From Clostridia bacterium (GTDB lineage: Bacteria; Bacillota; Clostridia; DUPQ01): a DNA stretch of 18,843 bases. The notes beneath the pieces are model-generated. The model saw nothing but the letters and a program-made list of their open reading frames with translations, was not told the DNA's origin and did not search any database. Shown here in pieces: positions 7,457 to 14,939 of this stretch (its first letter is position 1; each line of letters begins with the position of its first letter). The DNA is taken from positions 1 through 18,843 of the forward strand of contig JAUUZV010000017.1 in the NCBI GenBank assembly GCA_030592085.1, written 5' to 3'. The position numbers and the translations under genes were made by a program.

Positions 7457-8599
7457 CTAATACGTTCCCTTATTATCCATGATGATTTCTTTTGTTTCTT
7501 TAACGAAGGTAGATTGTTTAATTCTTTTATTTAAATGTGATAAAAAGAGATCTTCATCAAAAGGAATAGAGATTTTACAATTTTCCCATGTTGAAAGTAA
7601 AAAAGCATTAGAAAGTGTTAAACTATTTATTCCTTCAATACCAGGAGCAATAAGTTTCTCAGATCCTAAAATTGTATTTATAAAGTTTCTCATAATCCCT
7701 TGGTGTTGTGGATTTTCTTTATCAATAGGTACAATTACATCCCAACACTCCGGTTGACCAAAACCACCTTTAAATTCTTTATTAAATTTTCGTTCACTAA
7801 TTGTTAAACGTTTGAACGATAATTTATCATTTTCAATTACTAACTGTCCTTTGTCTCCACTTATTTCCAATCTATTGGTTCCAGGTGCTTCTCCTGTTGA
7901 GGTAATAAATACTCCTGTAGCTCCATTTTGGAATTCTACAAAAGCGGTTACATCATCTTCTACTTCAATATTATGATGCTTTCCAAAGAAACAATGAGCT
8001 TGTACACTAATTGGCATTCCACAAATCCATTGCCATAAATCTAATTGATGAGGGTCTTGGTTTAATAAGACACCGCCTCCTTCACCTTCCCAGGTAGCAC
8101 GCCACCCTCCTGCATCAAAATAGCTCTGTGGGCGATACCAATTTGTTATAATCCAAATAGTCCTTTTTAGTTCACCTAACTCTCCAGATGAAATAAGCTC
8201 CTTTGCTTTTTTATAAACAGGATTAGTTCGTTGATTAAACATCATAGAAAAGATTAAATCATGTTTAATTGCAATTTCATTCATTCGTCTAACTTCTTTT
8301 GTATAAACTCCTGCTGGTTTTTCAAGTAACACATGATAATTATTTAAAAACGCTTGTATTGCATATTCAGGATGTGTATAGTGTGGTGTAGCTATGAGAA
8401 CAGCATCAAAAAGTTTACTTTTTAAAAAACCTTCTATATCTGAAAAATATGAAATATTTTTTGGTAATTCATTACTAACATCTTTCATATCAAAAACCGC
8501 GGTTACAACTACATTTTCAATTGATCCTTCACTAATGTATTGAAAGTGAGATCGTCCCATTGTCCCGAAACCAATTATCCCTAATTTAACTTTTTTCAT
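7457..8599 (-). CDS. Gfo/Idh/MocA family NAD(P)-dependent sugar oxidoreductase
   Basis: A 380-residue two-domain dehydrogenase that oxidises or epimerises sugars, inositols or their derivatives. The N-terminal Rossmann fold has GIIGFGTMG (7-15) and the family motif EKPAG (93-97), whose Lys is the catalytic base. The second domain has GGGVLLNQDPHQLDLWQW (174-191), with His184 and Asp187 in the usual substrate-binding positions. The ATG overlaps the stop of the upstream isomerase gene by one base (TAATG) and has AAGGTG just before it, so the two are translationally coupled. Such dehydrogenase/isomerase pairs are common in catabolic loci for unusual sugars, including routes via 3-keto intermediates. 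The substrate cannot be read from the sequence; the nearby NagA-like gene suggests an amino-sugar or glycan context. Confidence 0.9.
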   Translation of the reverse strand: MKKVKLGIIGFGTMGRSHFQYISEGSIENVVVTAVFDMKDVSNELPKNISYFSDIEGFLKSKLFDAVLIATPHYTHPEYAIQAFLNNYHVLLEKPAGVYTKEVRRMNEIAIKHDLIFSMMFNQRTNPVYKKAKELISSGELGELKRTIWIITNWYRPQSYFDAGGWRATWEGEGGGVLLNQDPHQLDLWQWICGMPISVQAHCFFGKHHNIEVEDDVTAFVEFQNGATGVFITSTGEAPGTNRLEISGDKGQLVIENDKLSFKRLTISERKFNKEFKGGFGQPECWDVIVPIDKENPQHQGIMRNFINTILGSEKLIAPGIEGINSLTLSNAFLLSTWENCKISIPFDEDLFLSHLNKRIKQSTFVKETKEIIMDNKGTY

Positions 8600-9378
8600 T
8601 ATTTTTCACCTTGTAACTTATATCGATTTATTAGGTTATTATAACTCGTTGCTAAAGCATCAAAGGGAGAACCTTCACAAATATCTTGTTCTACGGCAAT
8701 CCATTTAACACTAGTTTCTCTACATGCTTTAATTATACTATCCCATGATAGATTTCCTTCACCAATGGGAGAAAAAATTTGATCTCGACCATTCATGGCC
8801 ATATCTTTAAAATGAATATATTCCATTCGTCCATTTACTTTTCTAATCCATTCTTCTGGATTTCCACCACCTGCTTGAACCCAATAGGTATCAAGTTCCA
8901 TATCAAAACATGTAGAGTCTGATTCTTCTAATAGAATATCCATGATTAATCTACCATTAAATTTTTGAAATTCAAAATCGTGATTATGATACACTAATTT
9001 AAGTCCATTTTCTTTTAATTTAGCCCCTACTTCAGAGTATTCTTTTGCAAATTCAATAATACCTTTTTCATTTAGCCTGTACGATTCTGGCATCATGCCA
9101 ATACCTACATATTTACAATTCCATAAATGATGATCATTAATAACTTTATTTATATTGTTTTTCAATAAATCAGGACTTGTGTGAGTCGCTGATAAAATCA
9201 ATTGTGACTCGTCTAAACATTTTTTTACATAAGTAGCATCATCAAATCCTACTCCAGAGTATTGAAAGCTATCATATCCAATAGCTGCCACTTTATGTAA
9301 TGTTTCTAAAAAATCAGATTTATTCTTTGTAAAATCTCTCAATGTATATAATTGTGCTGATAACCTTAACTTGTCCAT
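8599..9378 (-). CDS. Sugar phosphate isomerase/epimerase (xylose-isomerase-like TIM barrel)
   Basis: A 259-residue AP_endonuc_2-type (PF01261) TIM barrel. Family marks are QLYTLRDF at strand 1, LVYHNHDFEF (128-137), the acidic DMELDTYWVQAGG stretch (159-171), YIHFKDM with His189, PIGEGNLSW, and AVEQD (229-232). These supply the divalent-metal site typical of the isomerases. Members interconvert ketoses, inosose or keto-glycoside intermediates, or act as epimerases. The start is supported by GGAGGG seven bases upstream. It is first in a leftward two-gene unit with the Gfo/Idh/MocA dehydrogenase (one-base overlap), divergent from the solute-binding lipoprotein. No signal peptide, so cytoplasmic. 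Substrate unknown. Confidence 0.88.
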   Translation of the reverse strand: MDKLRLSAQLYTLRDFTKNKSDFLETLHKVAAIGYDSFQYSGVGFDDATYVKKCLDESQLILSATHTSPDLLKNNINKVINDHHLWNCKYVGIGMMPESYRLNEKGIIEFAKEYSEVGAKLKENGLKLVYHNHDFEFQKFNGRLIMDILLEESDSTCFDMELDTYWVQAGGGNPEEWIRKVNGRMEYIHFKDMAMNGRDQIFSPIGEGNLSWDSIIKACRETSVKWIAVEQDICEGSPFDALATSYNNLINRYKLQGEK

Positions 9379-9412
9379 AAAAGCCCTCCAATTTATCTAA
9401 TATAAATATTGT

Positions 9413-9424
9413 ACTGTTTACAGT
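9413..9424. promoter_or_regulatory. Inverted repeat ACTGT-TT-ACAGT, candidate operator in divergent region
   Basis: A 12-base inverted repeat with 5-bp arms lies between the divergent isomerase (starting at 9378) and lipoprotein genes. On the minus strand it falls inside the spacer of a plausible promoter (TTTCAC, about 18 bases, TATATT) for the isomerase unit, a position suited to repression. The arms are short and there is no second copy seen, so this is a candidate only. Confidence 0.35.
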
Positions 9425-9457
9425 GAAATTTATCTACACATTTTTATTATTATTCTA

Positions 9458-9463
9458 TATAAT
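9458..9463 (+). promoter_or_regulatory. Candidate -10 box for lipoprotein-nagA transcript
   Basis: A perfect TATAAT lies 25 bases before the preferred ATG (9489) of the solute-binding lipoprotein. The best -35 is TCTACA (9433-9438) at a long 19-base spacing. Its position argues against translation beginning at the upstream ATG at 9423. Confidence 0.4.
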
Positions 9464-9488
9464 TTATATGAAAGAAAAGGAGCCTTCT

Positions 9489-11057
9489 ATGAAAAGAATA
9501 TCAGTAATTGTATCACTTGTATTATTTTTATCATTATTACTATCAGCATGTAGTAAACAGATTGATAATAATAGACCTACTTTACAAGAGGAAATTTCTA
9601 CAATTGAGCAAGCTAAACAAATTGATTTAACAGCTTTAATATGGGGACAAGATACTAATTCTGAAATTGAAGATCTAGCTACTTTTATTGAAAATGAATA
9701 TAATATTGATTTGCAAATCAATTTAATTGACGATTATGATTTAACTGGTTCAAAAACTTCAAAATTACTTAATGAAACAGAAGAAGGCGGTTTATTCTTT
9801 TTTTATTTTACTAATCTTGATAATTTAAAGGAAATGGCAGATAAAGGAGAAATTTTATCTTTAACAGAAGCTTTGAAAAACAATGATACATTTAAAGCGT
9901 TACCAGATGAAATGAAACAAATGTATTCCATTGGAGATGATGATATTTGGGCAATTTCTAGAAGTTATTCTCAAAATATTTATGGTAGAGTATATAAAAC
10001 CGAGTATCTAGAGCAAGCGTCAGTGGAAGTTCCAAATAATTTAGCTGAACTATATGATGTAACTAAAAAATTAAAACAACTTAATAATGAATCTGTAGGA
10101 TTGGTGTATTATAATCCACTATCGCTAAATGATATTTTTTATGCTAATGAAGTACCATTAGCAATGAGTCATACAGGTTATAATATTACTAGTATAGTGT
10201 TTAATGATAAAACACAGTCTTTTGAAGATAGTATGAATAAAGAAAACATGAAAGAAACACTAAATTATATTGCTAATTTATTTAGTGATAAGCTTATAAC
10301 AGTTACAGGTAATTATCGTTCAAGAGGGATTCCAACTGTAAACTCTCTAAGTGGTAATGAAAATTATACAAATGCCTATGGACTAATACCAACACAGTTT
10401 TTTGGGAATCCAGAATATGAAATTATATATGGAGTAACAGGTTCAACTAATATAAATATTAATCCATTACAATATAATTATACAAATGGTTATTATGTTC
10501 TTTCTTCAAAAACTAAAGATGCAACTAATGTTATTAATTCTTTTGTATCAATATTTTATGGTGATGTAAAAGGATATGTGGCATCTGTTTATGGAATACC
10601 AGGTGAGGTTTACAAATTCAATGGAGATTCTGTTAATATACTTGATAATGATTTTTTTAGTAGAAGTAGATTTCCTATTGTGGGGGAAAATCCATTAATA
10701 AATTTTTCTAATATGGATATTACAGCTAGTAATGATTTAATACCACAGCTTGAAAGTTATAGTAATTCAATCAATGAAAAAAATATATATATTGAGCAAG
10801 GGCTTATATCGTCAAAAATGATTAGACTTTCAACTGAGTTAGCTTATCCATTGGTGTTTCCTAGCCTAGATGATTATGCATTAAGCAATCCTGCTACATT
10901 ACTATTAGATGAAGTATTACAAAGCGCTTTTAGAGGGTTTGTTAGCGCGGATGATGCCATAAAAGAATATCAAGAAAAAATGAGACAACTTGGACAACAA
11001 GAAGTTTTAGATAAATTAAATGAACAATTAGGAATAACAACTTCCTATAAATATTAA
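9489..11057 (+). CDS. Extracellular solute-binding lipoprotein (ABC-type, sugar-like)
   Basis: A 522-residue secreted lipoprotein. The signal peptide is KR plus a hydrophobic run and lipobox L-S-A-C, with lipidated Cys21. The mature protein has the pattern of ABC solute-binding proteins: an opening strand (LTALIWGQD), a NLKEMADKGEILSLTEAL segment like the usual 'lid' region, then NNLAELYDVTKKLKQ and a late TNGYYVLSSKTKDATNVINSF stretch. It is larger than typical group-1 proteins (about 420-450). The start at 9489 is chosen because AAGGAG (9477-9482) sits six bases upstream and the signal peptide begins there; the frame is open back to an ATG at 9423, giving a second hydrophobic stretch that looks spurious. 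nagA follows 10 bases later. No permease or ATPase gene is in the window, so it must work with components encoded elsewhere or as an orphan receptor. Confidence 0.8.
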   Translation: MKRISVIVSLVLFLSLLLSACSKQIDNNRPTLQEEISTIEQAKQIDLTALIWGQDTNSEIEDLATFIENEYNIDLQINLIDDYDLTGSKTSKLLNETEEGGLFFFYFTNLDNLKEMADKGEILSLTEALKNNDTFKALPDEMKQMYSIGDDDIWAISRSYSQNIYGRVYKTEYLEQASVEVPNNLAELYDVTKKLKQLNNESVGLVYYNPLSLNDIFYANEVPLAMSHTGYNITSIVFNDKTQSFEDSMNKENMKETLNYIANLFSDKLITVTGNYRSRGIPTVNSLSGNENYTNAYGLIPTQFFGNPEYEIIYGVTGSTNININPLQYNYTNGYYVLSSKTKDATNVINSFVSIFYGDVKGYVASVYGIPGEVYKFNGDSVNILDNDFFSRSRFPIVGENPLINFSNMDITASNDLIPQLESYSNSINEKNIYIEQGLISSKMIRLSTELAYPLVFPSLDDYALSNPATLLLDEVLQSAFRGFVSADDAIKEYQEKMRQLGQQEVLDKLNEQLGITTSYKY

Positions 11058-11067
11058 GGAGAAAATC

Positions 11068-12246
11068 ATGAAAGTAAAATTATACAACGGGAAAGTAATT
11101 ACACCATATAGAATTATTGAAAATGGTAACGTTATTATTGAAGATGATAGAATTATTTACGTAGGGAAAAATGATGATACTTTGGAGTATGACAAGTTAA
11201 TTGATGCTAAAGGGCAATATATTTCACCTGGTTTTATAGATATTCATGTTCATGGAGGTGGAGGATCTGACTTTATGGATGGAGAAGTAAGTGATTTTAT
11301 AACTCCTTGTGTAACACATGCTAAATATGGTACTACTTCAATTGTTCCCACATGTACATCATCTCATATTAGTGATTTAAAGAAATCCATAGAAGCTTAT
11401 GAAATAGCTAAAAATGAGTCATACAAAGGTGCTAGAATGTTAGGATTACACTTAGAGGGACCATACTTTTCTTATGAACAACGTGGGGCACAAGATCCTA
11501 GATATTTAAGAGACCCTCAAAAAGAAGAATATGAAGAAATCTTATCATGGACCGATGATATCATAAGATGGTCACTAGCTCCTGAATTAAATAATGCTAA
11601 AGAGTTTTGTCTTGATTTACTTAAAAAGGGAATTATCCCAGCAATTGGCCACTCTAATGCAACATATGAACAAGTTTTAGAAGCATATGAATGGGGATAT
11701 GAATTAGTTACCCATCTATATTCTGGATGCTCAATTATGAGAAGAGAGAATGCCTATAGAGTAGCAGGTGTTGTTGAAAGTGCTTTTTTAATTGATGGAA
11801 TGAATGTTGAAATCATTGCTGATGGTAAACATCTACCAGCTAGTTTATTAAAATTAATTTATCAGAATAAAGGATGTTCTAGAATTTCATTAATTACAGA
11901 TGGAACTAGAGCCTCAGGTGACCCAACATTAAAAACTATTGTTGGAAGTAAAAAAGATGGTATTAAAGCCATTGTAGAAGATGGCGTTGCTAAGTTACCT
12001 GATCGTTCAGCTTTTGCAGGAAGTGTATCAACAACTGATAGATTAGTTAGAACTGTTATTAATATTGCTGAAATTCCATTAACTAAAGCAGTAGAAATGG
12101 CAAGTGCTTCACCTGCTAAAATGATGAATGTATATAACCAAACAGGAAGTTTAAGCCCTGGTAAAAAGGCTGATATAATTTTCTTTGATGATAATATATC
12201 TGTTAGTATGACAATGGTAGATGGCGAAATTATTTATAAAAAATAG
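11068..12246 (+). CDS. nagA: N-acetylglucosamine-6-phosphate deacetylase-like amidohydrolase
   Basis: A 392-residue cytoplasmic amidohydrolase that would remove acetate from GlcNAc-6-phosphate, giving glucosamine-6-phosphate. The family's metal and catalytic residues are all present: HxH in IDIHVHGGGG (His60, His62), HLEGPY (Glu130), GHSNATYEQ (His195), THLYSGCS (His216), EIIADGKH (His255) and ITDGT (Asp278). After His216 the family usually reads L-F/Y-N-A-M; here it is L-Y-S-G-C, a substitution in the substrate pocket, so the exact substrate may be a variant amino-sugar phosphate. AAGGAG precedes the ATG. It is cotranscribed with the solute-binding lipoprotein, which suggests uptake and use of a GlcNAc-type sugar. 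No nagB is in the window. The symbol reflects the family, with some doubt on specificity. Confidence 0.85.
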   Translation: MKVKLYNGKVITPYRIIENGNVIIEDDRIIYVGKNDDTLEYDKLIDAKGQYISPGFIDIHVHGGGGSDFMDGEVSDFITPCVTHAKYGTTSIVPTCTSSHISDLKKSIEAYEIAKNESYKGARMLGLHLEGPYFSYEQRGAQDPRYLRDPQKEEYEEILSWTDDIIRWSLAPELNNAKEFCLDLLKKGIIPAIGHSNATYEQVLEAYEWGYELVTHLYSGCSIMRRENAYRVAGVVESAFLIDGMNVEIIADGKHLPASLLKLIYQNKGCSRISLITDGTRASGDPTLKTIVGSKKDGIKAIVEDGVAKLPDRSAFAGSVSTTDRLVRTVINIAEIPLTKAVEMASASPAKMMNVYNQTGSLSPGKKADIIFFDDNISVSMTMVDGEIIYKK

Positions 12247-12303
12247 GAGAGGGTTTCTTTACTTTGTTTTTTGTGCAGTTTTAACACTCATATACGCGGT
12301 TTC

Positions 12304-12332
12304 TTGTTCTTGTATAAGTAAAGTGGTATGAT
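12304..12332 (+). promoter_or_regulatory. Probable sigma-A-type promoter of the S8 protease gene
   Basis: TTGTTC (12304-12309), a 17-base spacer and TATGAT (12327-12332), with ATATGTAC after it, make a good housekeeping promoter about 50 bases before the protease ATG. GGAGG (12368-12372) follows eight bases before the start. The rest of 12247-12380 shows no clear terminator for nagA. Confidence 0.55.
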
Positions 12333-12380
12333 ATATGTACTTTCTAATTAACCTGAATTAAGAAAAAGGAGGAATGTCAT

Positions 12381-13565
12381 ATGAAAAAGATTAGTGTATT
12401 ATTAGCTTTTCTGTTGATTTTTGTATTTGTTTTTTCAAGCGCGTATGCACACCCATCCTTTATAGGTAATACAAATAAAAAAATTATAGTTTTTGATGAA
12501 AAAATTACAACTACTTCACAAAAAGAAGCTATAATTAACAATTCAGATGGAGTTGTAGTAGGCCATCTTAAAATAATAAATGCAGTAGTTGCATACTTAC
12601 CTGATGTAGCTATTGAAAAATTATTAAAAGATGAAAATATTATACGTGTAGAAAATGATGAAATCATTACTATGGACGTGAAACCAATAAAAACACCTAA
12701 ACCAACAGAAGAACCACTTCTCGAGGTTTTACCATGGGGAATTGATAGAGTAGAAGCTGATTTAGCTTGGAGTATAATTGGATCATCTACCATTAAAGTT
12801 GCAGTTTTAGATACAGGGATTGATTTAGACCACCCAGACTTGATTGGAAATGTAATAAATGGCTATAATGTTATACTACCTAGGAAGACTGCAAATGATG
12901 ACAATGGTCATGGTACTCATGTAGCAGGAATTATTGCAGCAGTAGATAATGAATTTGGTGTTGTAGGTATAGGACCTAATTTAGAAGTCTATGCAGTAAA
13001 AGTATTAGATAGAAGAGGTAGTGGAAGCACATCAACTGTTATTGCAGGTATTGAATGGGCTATTGATAATGACATGGATGTAATTAACATGAGTCTTGGA
13101 GGAGGGGGAACTCTTTCTCTACATGAGGCTGTTATAAAAGCATATAATGAGGGTATTGTACTAGTGTCATCTGCAGGTAACAGTTATGGAGGAGCAGTAG
13201 GTTATCCAGCTGCTTATCCTGAGGTAATAGCAGTTTCTTCAACAAATATAAATAATGAATTATCACTATTTTCTTCAGTAGGAGATGAGGTAGATATAGC
13301 CGCTCCTGGAGAAGCTATTTATTCAACATACAAGAATGGTAAATATGCAACTTTGAGTGGAACATCAATGGCTTCACCACATGTAGCAGGTGCAGTAGCT
13401 TTAATTATTGGAGATATGATTGATGCAAATCCAAATGCAATAATTAGTCCAGATGAAGTGTTAACAAGATTAAAGACAACTGCATTAGATTTAGGAGACG
13501 AATTTGAGGACCCTAATTTTGGCGCTGGTTTATTGAATGTTTTCAAAGCTTTAAGTGGATATTAA
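12381..13565 (+). CDS. Secreted subtilisin-family (S8) serine protease
   Basis: A 394-residue preproenzyme. Signal peptide MKKISVLLAFLLIFVFVFSS with a likely cut after AYA (residue 23). Residues about 33-100 (KKIIVFDEKI to IIRVENDEIITM) fit the I9 inhibitor prodomain that folds the enzyme and is then removed. The catalytic domain has Asp144 in AVLDTGID, His177 in NGHGTHVAG, oxyanion Asn267 in SSAGNS and Ser329 in SGTSMASPH, so the triad is intact. No cell-wall anchor, LPXTG or C-terminal repeat follows, so the protease should be released. It is preceded by its own promoter and followed by a terminator, so it is a single-gene unit. Likely role is extracellular protein breakdown for nutrition; the specific substrate is unknown. 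Confidence 0.95.
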   Translation: MKKISVLLAFLLIFVFVFSSAYAHPSFIGNTNKKIIVFDEKITTTSQKEAIINNSDGVVVGHLKIINAVVAYLPDVAIEKLLKDENIIRVENDEIITMDVKPIKTPKPTEEPLLEVLPWGIDRVEADLAWSIIGSSTIKVAVLDTGIDLDHPDLIGNVINGYNVILPRKTANDDNGHGTHVAGIIAAVDNEFGVVGIGPNLEVYAVKVLDRRGSGSTSTVIAGIEWAIDNDMDVINMSLGGGGTLSLHEAVIKAYNEGIVLVSSAGNSYGGAVGYPAAYPEVIAVSSTNINNELSLFSSVGDEVDIAAPGEAIYSTYKNGKYATLSGTSMASPHVAGAVALIIGDMIDANPNAIISPDEVLTRLKTTALDLGDEFEDPNFGAGLLNVFKALSGY

Positions 13566-13585
13566 AAGAAGGGAAATTAGTTATT

Positions 13586-13617
13586 AGAACTCGTTATAAA
13601 AAGCGGGTTCTTTTTTT
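13586..13617 (+). terminator. Intrinsic terminator after the S8 protease
   Basis: AGAACTCG (13586-13593) pairs with CGGGTTCT (13604-13611) with one G-U pair around a 10-base loop, followed by a run of T residues to 13617. Placed 20 bases after the protease stop. Confidence 0.8.
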
Positions 13618-13643
13618 AGATTCATATAGTTTAGTTTATACCG

Positions 13644-13672
13644 TGTACAACACACATAATTTAATATATAAT
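13644..13672 (+). promoter_or_regulatory. Candidate promoter of the acyl-CoA dehydrogenase/Etf operon
   Basis: TGTACA (13644-13649), a 17-base spacer and a perfect TATAAT (13667-13672). Transcription from here would leave a leader of about 80 bases holding a loose inverted repeat (GCAATA at 13681-13686 with TATTGC at 13705-13710) and the Fur-like palindrome. The DNA is so AT-rich that other -10 boxes closer to the start are possible. Confidence 0.35.
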
Positions 13673-13711
13673 GTTTCATAGCAATATTATTACCAGATAC
13701 TAATTATTGCA

Positions 13712-13730
13712 AATAATGATTATCACATAT
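13712..13730. promoter_or_regulatory. Fur-box-like palindrome upstream of the acyl-CoA dehydrogenase gene
   Basis: AATAATGATTATCACATAT matches 13 of 19 positions of the classical Fur consensus, with the left part and centre (ATAATGATTATCA) matching throughout and the right arm poor. It ends about 30 bases before the ATG. The match may be chance in AT-rich DNA; no Fur protein is encoded here. Confidence 0.25.
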
Positions 13731-13760
13731 TTTTAATTATAAATATAAGGAGAGTAACTA

Positions 13761-14927
13761 ATGAACTATTACTTAACAGAAGAACAACAGATGATAAAAG
13801 AGTTAGCAGCTAAAATTGCGGATGAAAAAGTTAAACCTGTTGCAATAAAGTATGACGAAGAGGGAACATTCCCACATGATATAGTTAAGATACTTGCAGA
13901 TTCCGATCTTTGTGGTGTATATATTAGCGAAGAGTATGGAGGATTTGGTGGTGGCATTTTTGAAATGGCACTTGTTGTTGAAGAATTAAGTAGAGCTTGT
14001 GGCGGTATTGCATTATCTTTTGCAGCATCAGGATTAGGTGCATTTCCAATAATTCTTTATGGAACAAAAGAGCATAAAGAAAAATATCTTCCACAAATTG
14101 CATCTGGTGCTAAACTTGCAGCCTTTGGTCTTACAGAGGCAAATGCAGGAAGTGATGCAGCTGGTATTCAAACAACTGCAGTACTTGATGGAGATGAATA
14201 TATTCTAAATGGTACAAAACAGTGGATCACAAACGGTGGAGAAGCAGATATTTATACTGTAATTGCTTGCACAAATAGAGCAAAAGGTGCAAGAGGTTTT
14301 AGTGCTTTTATTGTTGAAAAAGGAACACCTGGTTTTTCTTTCGGCAAAAAAGAGAATAAAATGGGAATAAGAGCTTCTGTAACAAGTGAACTAGTATTTG
14401 AAGATTGTAGAATCCCAAAAGAGAACTTACTTTCTAAACCAGGCATGGGTTTTATTGTAGCAATGAAAACATTAGATAGAACACGTCCAGGAGTTGCTGC
14501 ACAAGCACTTGGAATTGCACAAGGAGCATTTGATGAAGCATTAAAATATTCAGGTGAGAGAGTACAATTTGATAAACCTATTTCATCTTTCCAAGCTATT
14601 CAACATATGTTAGCTGATATGGCCATACAAATTGAAGCCGCACGATGTCTTGTATATCAAACATGTAAATTAGTTGATAGTGGAGCAAAATCAATATCAA
14701 AAGAATCTGCAATGTCAAAAGTTTTTGCTTCAGATACTGCTATGAAGGTTACCATTGATGCTGTTCAGGTAATGGGTGGTTATGGTTATATGAAAGAATA
14801 TCCTGTAGAAAAAATGATGAGAGATGCTAAAATTACACAAATATATGAAGGCACAAACCAAATACAACGAAATGTTATAGCATTAGAACTTATAAAAGAA
14901 CAAAAATCAGGAAAAAAAGTTAACTAA
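13761..14927 (+). CDS. Acyl-CoA dehydrogenase (electron-bifurcating Etf partner, Bcd/CarC-like)
   Basis: A 388-residue FAD enzyme of the short-chain acyl-CoA dehydrogenase family. Visible regions are FGLTEANAGSDAAG and KQWITNGG (FAD and substrate contacts), VQFDKPISSFQAIQHMLADM, QVMGGYGYMKEYPVEKMMRDAK, and the catalytic Glu363 in IYEGTNQIQR. With the downstream Etf genes it most likely works as an enoyl-CoA reductase, reducing crotonyl-CoA, caffeyl-CoA or a similar enoyl-CoA. Gene order matches carC-carD-carE of Acetobacterium rather than the butyrate cluster, because no thiolase, crotonase or 3-hydroxybutyryl-CoA dehydrogenase gene is nearby. AAGGAG is eight bases before the ATG; etfB follows after 12 bases. 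The acyl substrate cannot be determined from sequence alone. Confidence 0.93.
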   Translation: MNYYLTEEQQMIKELAAKIADEKVKPVAIKYDEEGTFPHDIVKILADSDLCGVYISEEYGGFGGGIFEMALVVEELSRACGGIALSFAASGLGAFPIILYGTKEHKEKYLPQIASGAKLAAFGLTEANAGSDAAGIQTTAVLDGDEYILNGTKQWITNGGEADIYTVIACTNRAKGARGFSAFIVEKGTPGFSFGKKENKMGIRASVTSELVFEDCRIPKENLLSKPGMGFIVAMKTLDRTRPGVAAQALGIAQGAFDEALKYSGERVQFDKPISSFQAIQHMLADMAIQIEAARCLVYQTCKLVDSGAKSISKESAMSKVFASDTAMKVTIDAVQVMGGYGYMKEYPVEKMMRDAKITQIYEGTNQIQRNVIALELIKEQKSGKKVN

Positions 14928-14939
14928 AGGAGTATAGAT

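Noticed and set aside
9423..9488. Upstream ATG extending the solute-binding lipoprotein by 22 residues
   Set aside because: There is no ribosome site before it, a TATAAT lies inside it, and the lipoprotein signal peptide with its own AAGGAG begins at 9489.
12377..12793. Open frame of 138 codons antisense to the S8 protease
   Set aside because: It mirrors the signal peptide and prodomain of a clear protease gene and resembles no known family.
13566..13760. Riboswitch or small RNA gene in the longest gap
   Set aside because: Beyond the protease terminator, promoter-like boxes, a loose 6-bp inverted repeat and the Fur-like site, I see no conserved riboswitch pattern.
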